From an uncultured Desulfovibrio sp. (GTDB lineage: Bacteria; Desulfobacterota; Desulfovibrionia; Desulfovibrionales; Desulfovibrionaceae), in NCBI GenBank assembly GCA_900550745.1, contig URTO01000020.1:1-12384 (forward strand): DNA of 12,384 bases, written 5' to 3'. Under the pieces are notes generated by a model, which saw only the letters and a program-made list of their open reading frames with translations, had not been told where the DNA came from and ran no database searches. A program made the translations under genes and the position numbers. Position 1 is the stretch's first letter. Each line of letters starts with the position of its first letter. Positions 12,352 through 12,384 of this stretch are shown piece by piece.

Positions 12352-12384
12352 TTTGTTTTTTGATTTGGTTCTTCCGGAACGGGA

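Noticed and set aside
1..12384. CRISPR arrays, tRNA or rRNA genes, insertion sequences, prophage or attachment sites
   Set aside because: I found no regularly spaced direct repeats, no cloverleaf or rRNA-like segment, and no transposase or integrase motif.

Overview
The window looks like chromosomal DNA from a GC-rich Gram-negative bacterium, most likely a deltaproteobacterial sulfite/sulfate reducer of the Desulfovibrio/Bilophila kind. That guess rests on codon use, on the flavour of the housekeeping proteins, and on an ethanolamine-type (eut) shell block fused to propanediol-type (pdu) redox genes. It is an inference; no database was searched.

Layout. Positions 374-8993, all on the minus strand, hold one ten-gene bacterial microcompartment (BMC) operon. 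In transcription order it reads: amidohydrolase-fold protein, pduS-like flavin/Fe-S reductase, pduT-like Fe-S shell trimer, tailed BMC-H shell protein, eutQ, eutT-like, eutD (phosphate acetyltransferase), eutM (BMC-H), eutN (BMC-P pentamer) and eutE (CoA-acylating acetaldehyde dehydrogenase). The last six follow the classical enterobacterial order eutQ-T-D-M-N-E. A sigma-54 (-24/-12) promoter precedes the first gene at 9041-9057. About 190-260 bp further upstream lies a cluster of dyads that look like enhancer-binding-protein sites. A hairpin at 327-352 closes the operon. To the right are acpS-hslV (minus strand, with a terminator at 9560-9584) and the divergent ugd (plus strand, ending near a strong hairpin terminator at 12319-12351).

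How it should work. The EutE-like enzyme would turn acetaldehyde into acetyl-CoA inside the shell. EutD would make acetyl phosphate, and EutQ (or a cellular acetate kinase) would recover ATP. No alcohol dehydrogenase is encoded here. NADH is therefore more likely reoxidised by the PduS-like protein, passing electrons through the Fe-S centre of the PduT-like trimer to the cytosol. No lyase that makes acetaldehyde is present, although the operon has both a promoter and a terminator in view.

Most notable points: (1) a repeated dyad, consensus about GNTGCR-N4-YGCRNC, upstream of the sigma-54 promoter, with another full copy at 65-80 beyond the operon's far end, which predicts a second co-regulated unit to the left of the window, possibly the missing signature enzyme; (2) an amidohydrolase-fold first gene that has lost most of its metal ligands; (3) a EutT-like protein without the His/Cys metal motif of the Salmonella enzyme; (4) an N-terminal module shared by EutQ and EutT; (5) hairpins in nearly every longer intergenic gap of the operon.
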